Positions 14,141 to 16,058 of a stretch of DNA of 16,058 nt are shown here, piece after piece. How positions within the stretch are numbered: position 1 is the stretch's first letter; every line of letters begins with the position of its first letter. Origin of the DNA: an uncultured Thalassolituus sp. Its GTDB lineage: Bacteria > Pseudomonadota > Gammaproteobacteria > Pseudomonadales > Oceanobacteraceae. A program made the position numbers and the translations under genes. Location of the stretch: assembly GCA_913054055.1 (NCBI GenBank), contig CAJXIT010000036.1, positions 1 to 16,058 of the forward strand, written 5' to 3'. The notes below the pieces were generated by a model, which was not told the origin of the DNA, did no database searches, and saw only the letters and a list, made by a program, of their open reading frames with translations.

Positions 14141-14956
14141 GTGAAACGGATTTTAATGTTAGTCAGTGCTTGTGTGTTCATATCCGCATGCTCCACACCT
14201 ACGGGTAGGGGTTTGGAGGCGTTTAATGATCATCGTGCTTTAGATGCGATTCCTCATTTAGAAGGCGGGGTTGCCGAAGGGGATAAAGTAGCGGCTATGT
14301 TGCTGACATTGATTTATTTATCCGATTCACAAGTGCCTGCCGACTTGGAAAAAGCAAAGTACTATCATAAGCAGTTCGATCAGTTAGAAGGCAGTATCTA
14401 TGATCAATATGTGGATTTTTATATTGACTATATTCAGGCCTCCATTCTTTTAAAAGATGATATTACAACTAATGATGCTCAAGGGGTGACCTTGTTGCGT
14501 CAAAGTAAATATTTAAATTATTCACCTGTGTTGGCTTTGCTGGCTGAGTCTTACTGCAAGGGTAAAGGGGTTAATAAAAACTACCGTTTATCACACAAGC
14601 TATTTGCAAGATCCATTCATTATGGCAATAAGGTGCAGGCATCATTAGGGTACGCATGGACACTGGCTACCCATGAAGATGCTGAATTCAGCAAGGGGGC
14701 GAATCCAATGGATTACATGCCTAAGCTTGAGGATGTCAGTGAAGATTATAAATTTATTTATTACGATACGTTAGCAGCCATTCATGCTCGTAAAGGCAAG
14801 TATCAAAGTGCTATTCAGTTTCAAGGTTTAGCCATAGAGAGCATTAGAAAAGAGCTATCTCGACACGTTAATTATAAAATTTGGTTAGAAGATTATCAGT
14901 CGCAGCTTAACGCTCTATATAATAAAGAGTCTGCAGCGATCCCCATTCCTTATTAA
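14141..14956 (+). CDS. Outer-membrane lipoprotein with Sel1/TPR-like helical repeats, unknown role
   Basis: The start is GTG at 14141, with AAGGG ending seven bases before it. The signal peptide MKRILMLVSACVFISAC ends in a lipobox (I14-S15-A16-C17); C17 would be lipidated, and S at +2 suggests sorting to the outer membrane. The remaining 254 residues are helical with a pattern like Sel1 or TPR repeats: AMLLTLIYLSD...DLEKAKYYHKQ, ALLAESYCKGKGVNKNYRLS (the clearest Sel1-like unit), and ASLGYAWTLAT. Such repeats bind other proteins. I cannot name the gene. It follows the orn terminator and is convergent with the EF-hand gene, with six bases between stop codons, so it is probably transcribed alone. 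Confidence 0.8.
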   Translation: MKRILMLVSACVFISACSTPTGRGLEAFNDHRALDAIPHLEGGVAEGDKVAAMLLTLIYLSDSQVPADLEKAKYYHKQFDQLEGSIYDQYVDFYIDYIQASILLKDDITTNDAQGVTLLRQSKYLNYSPVLALLAESYCKGKGVNKNYRLSHKLFARSIHYGNKVQASLGYAWTLATHEDAEFSKGANPMDYMPKLEDVSEDYKFIYYDTLAAIHARKGKYQSAIQFQGLAIESIRKELSRHVNYKIWLEDYQSQLNALYNKESAAIPIPY

Positions 14957-14976
14957 AAACGGTTAAACACCGTTTT
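14956..14976. terminator. Convergent terminator hairpin
   Basis: AAAACGGT (14956-14963) and ACCGTTTT (14969-14976) pair perfectly over eight bases with a five-base loop. A tract on the plus side and T on the other allow use in both directions. The hairpin overlaps the last base of the lipoprotein stop codon and the stop codon of the minus-strand gene. Confidence 0.7.
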
Positions 14977-16058
14977 CTATTTTAATATACAACCCTAATT
15001 TCTCTTGGCTTTTTAACTGCTGTTCTCGGATCGACTTTAAATCTTCTACCAGTTGTTTAAGTTGATCCAGTTTTGATCCTCCTTCATATTTATTTTGATA
15101 GGTCTGACGTTCATCTTGCCAAAATACTGACTGGCTTAACGTGGGTGCATCCATGGCACTTTGATTCTTATTAGATTGAGACGATGTATTCCTGATTACG
15201 GATATTCCGGATTCTATTTTTGCCTGAAATGCTGATCGAATATCGTCACGGCGATTTTGTGCAGAAGCATATTGGCGACCATTTCTGCTTGCATCAGGTG
15301 TAGGGCTTGTTTCAGTTGCGGCATTGCTGGCGGTTTGTGTTGTTGTGTCTGAAACAGCCATGGTTAGGCTTGAATTTAATGGTGTGCGTATTCCGTTAAC
15401 GGTCATAAAGCCTGTTTGATCTACCCGATCAATGCGCACTTGTGTGTCGGCATTGCGAGCATTAATAATTTCGTTATCAAATTGGAATTGCGTTAATGGC
15501 GATTCAATTTGAATACGGGTGGCTTGTAATGTGTTGATGTCATTGCCCACTTGAACATCCATGGTGCCGCCGTTAGCAATGAGCTGGTTATTGATGATCA
15601 TGGAATTGGCCACTTCCATGCTGATCTTTCCTATGGCTTGATCGGAATAATGTATTTCTTGTAGGCTGACCGCTTGGCCGTTTTCTTTGATTGCTACGCC
15701 ATTGCGGGCAATGTTTGCTTGAAAATTTCCGTTACTGTTAAATAGATCAATATCCATTTTTTCAGAGCCTAAATAAATAGCCCCCACTCCCACATCCCCA
15801 ATGGATTGAATACGTTGCTGTCCATTTTCATCAAAATCCATGTAGGTAAGTTGGCTAAATATGGCATCGCTTTCATCAATCCAGCCATTACCATCGTCAT
15901 CGTATTGTGCCAGTTCAGCAAAACCAGAATTTGAATTGGGGCCAAATAATTCTTGGCCATTATCAATTTCACCGTTTTGGTTTTTATCTAAGGCTAAAAA
16001 ACCTGTGCCTTGACCCGTTCGACTTAAGGTTTCAGTTTGACCGTCACTGTTTAAATCA
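14963..16058 (-). CDS. EF-hand-loop (probable calcium-binding) protein, N-terminus beyond the right edge
   Basis: The frame is open from the right edge to the stop at 14963-14965, giving 364 residues of a longer protein; the internal ATG at 15841 is not the true start. Near the edge are several EF-hand-type loops: DLNSDG, DKNQNGEID, DDDGNGWIDESD and a weaker DFDENG. Around them lie the phrases GTGFLALDKN, GQELFGP and GFAELAQYD, a pattern I associate with uncharacterised proteobacterial proteins. The middle is rich in T, S, N and Q with no cysteine (EIHYSDQ, NSMIINNQLIANGG). The end is charged and helical (KLDQLKQLVEDLKSIREQQ), possibly a coiled coil. Calcium binding is inferred from the loops. 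Location cannot be judged without the N-terminus. Function is unknown. Confidence 0.8.
   Translation of the reverse strand, partial: DLNSDGQTETLSRTGQGTGFLALDKNQNGEIDNGQELFGPNSNSGFAELAQYDDDGNGWIDESDAIFSQLTYMDFDENGQQRIQSIGDVGVGAIYLGSEKMDIDLFNSNGNFQANIARNGVAIKENGQAVSLQEIHYSDQAIGKISMEVANSMIINNQLIANGGTMDVQVGNDINTLQATRIQIESPLTQFQFDNEIINARNADTQVRIDRVDQTGFMTVNGIRTPLNSSLTMAVSDTTTQTASNAATETSPTPDASRNGRQYASAQNRRDDIRSAFQAKIESGISVIRNTSSQSNKNQSAMDAPTLSQSVFWQDERQTYQNKYEGGSKLDQLKQLVEDLKSIREQQLKSQEKLGLYIKIENGV

Noticed and set aside
14963..15841. EF-hand protein as a complete 292-residue gene starting at 15841
   Set aside because: The frame stays open to the window edge and the EF-hand loops continue upstream of that ATG, so it is internal.

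Overview
The window looks like chromosomal DNA from a moderately AT-rich gammaproteobacterium, probably a marine Oceanospirillales- or Pseudomonadales-type organism. This rests on three things: the rsgA/orn and rhodanese/psd neighbours resemble the Pseudomonas orn-rsgA-(motBA)-rhdA-psd block, the rhodanese carries an Azotobacter/Pseudomonas RhdA-type active loop, and outer-membrane secretion genes are present. The species cannot be fixed from the sequence alone.

Layout. (1) 1-5854, minus strand: a two-partner secretion operon. tpsB (outer-membrane POTRA/beta-barrel transporter) is followed after one base by tpsA, a very large repetitive haemagglutinin-like adhesin that runs off the left edge. 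(2) 5855-6632: a long non-coding gap with direct repeats near tpsB and a near-perfect palindrome near the middle. (3) 6633-9040: an unrecognised coiled-coil protein on the plus strand, convergent with a minus-strand operon of two response regulators, a NarL/FixJ-type DNA-binding regulator followed by a REC-PAS-GGDEF diguanylate cyclase. (4) 9289-11624, plus strand: a SnoaL-like protein, an RhdA-type thiosulfate sulfurtransferase and phosphatidylserine decarboxylase, closed by a strong terminator. (5) 11693-13250, minus strand: rsgA, and downstream of it a BLUF blue-light-sensor gene broken by a one-base frameshift. (6) 13416-14956, plus strand: orn and a lipoprotein with helical, possibly Sel1/TPR-like, repeats. 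(7) 14963 to the right edge, minus strand: an EF-hand-loop protein that begins outside the window.

How the parts may work together. The conserved block (rhdA, psd, rsgA, orn) is housekeeping: sulfur transfer, phosphatidylethanolamine synthesis, 30S maturation and oligoribonucleotide/pGpG turnover. The left half reads as a surface-attachment module: a secreted adhesin, its transporter, a transcriptional response regulator and a phosphorylation-controlled c-di-GMP synthase. A regulatory link between them is inference from proximity and from palindromic sites in the intergenic region. The pair of regulators has no histidine kinase in the window.

There are no tRNAs, rRNAs, CRISPR arrays, insertion sequences or integrase genes that I can support.
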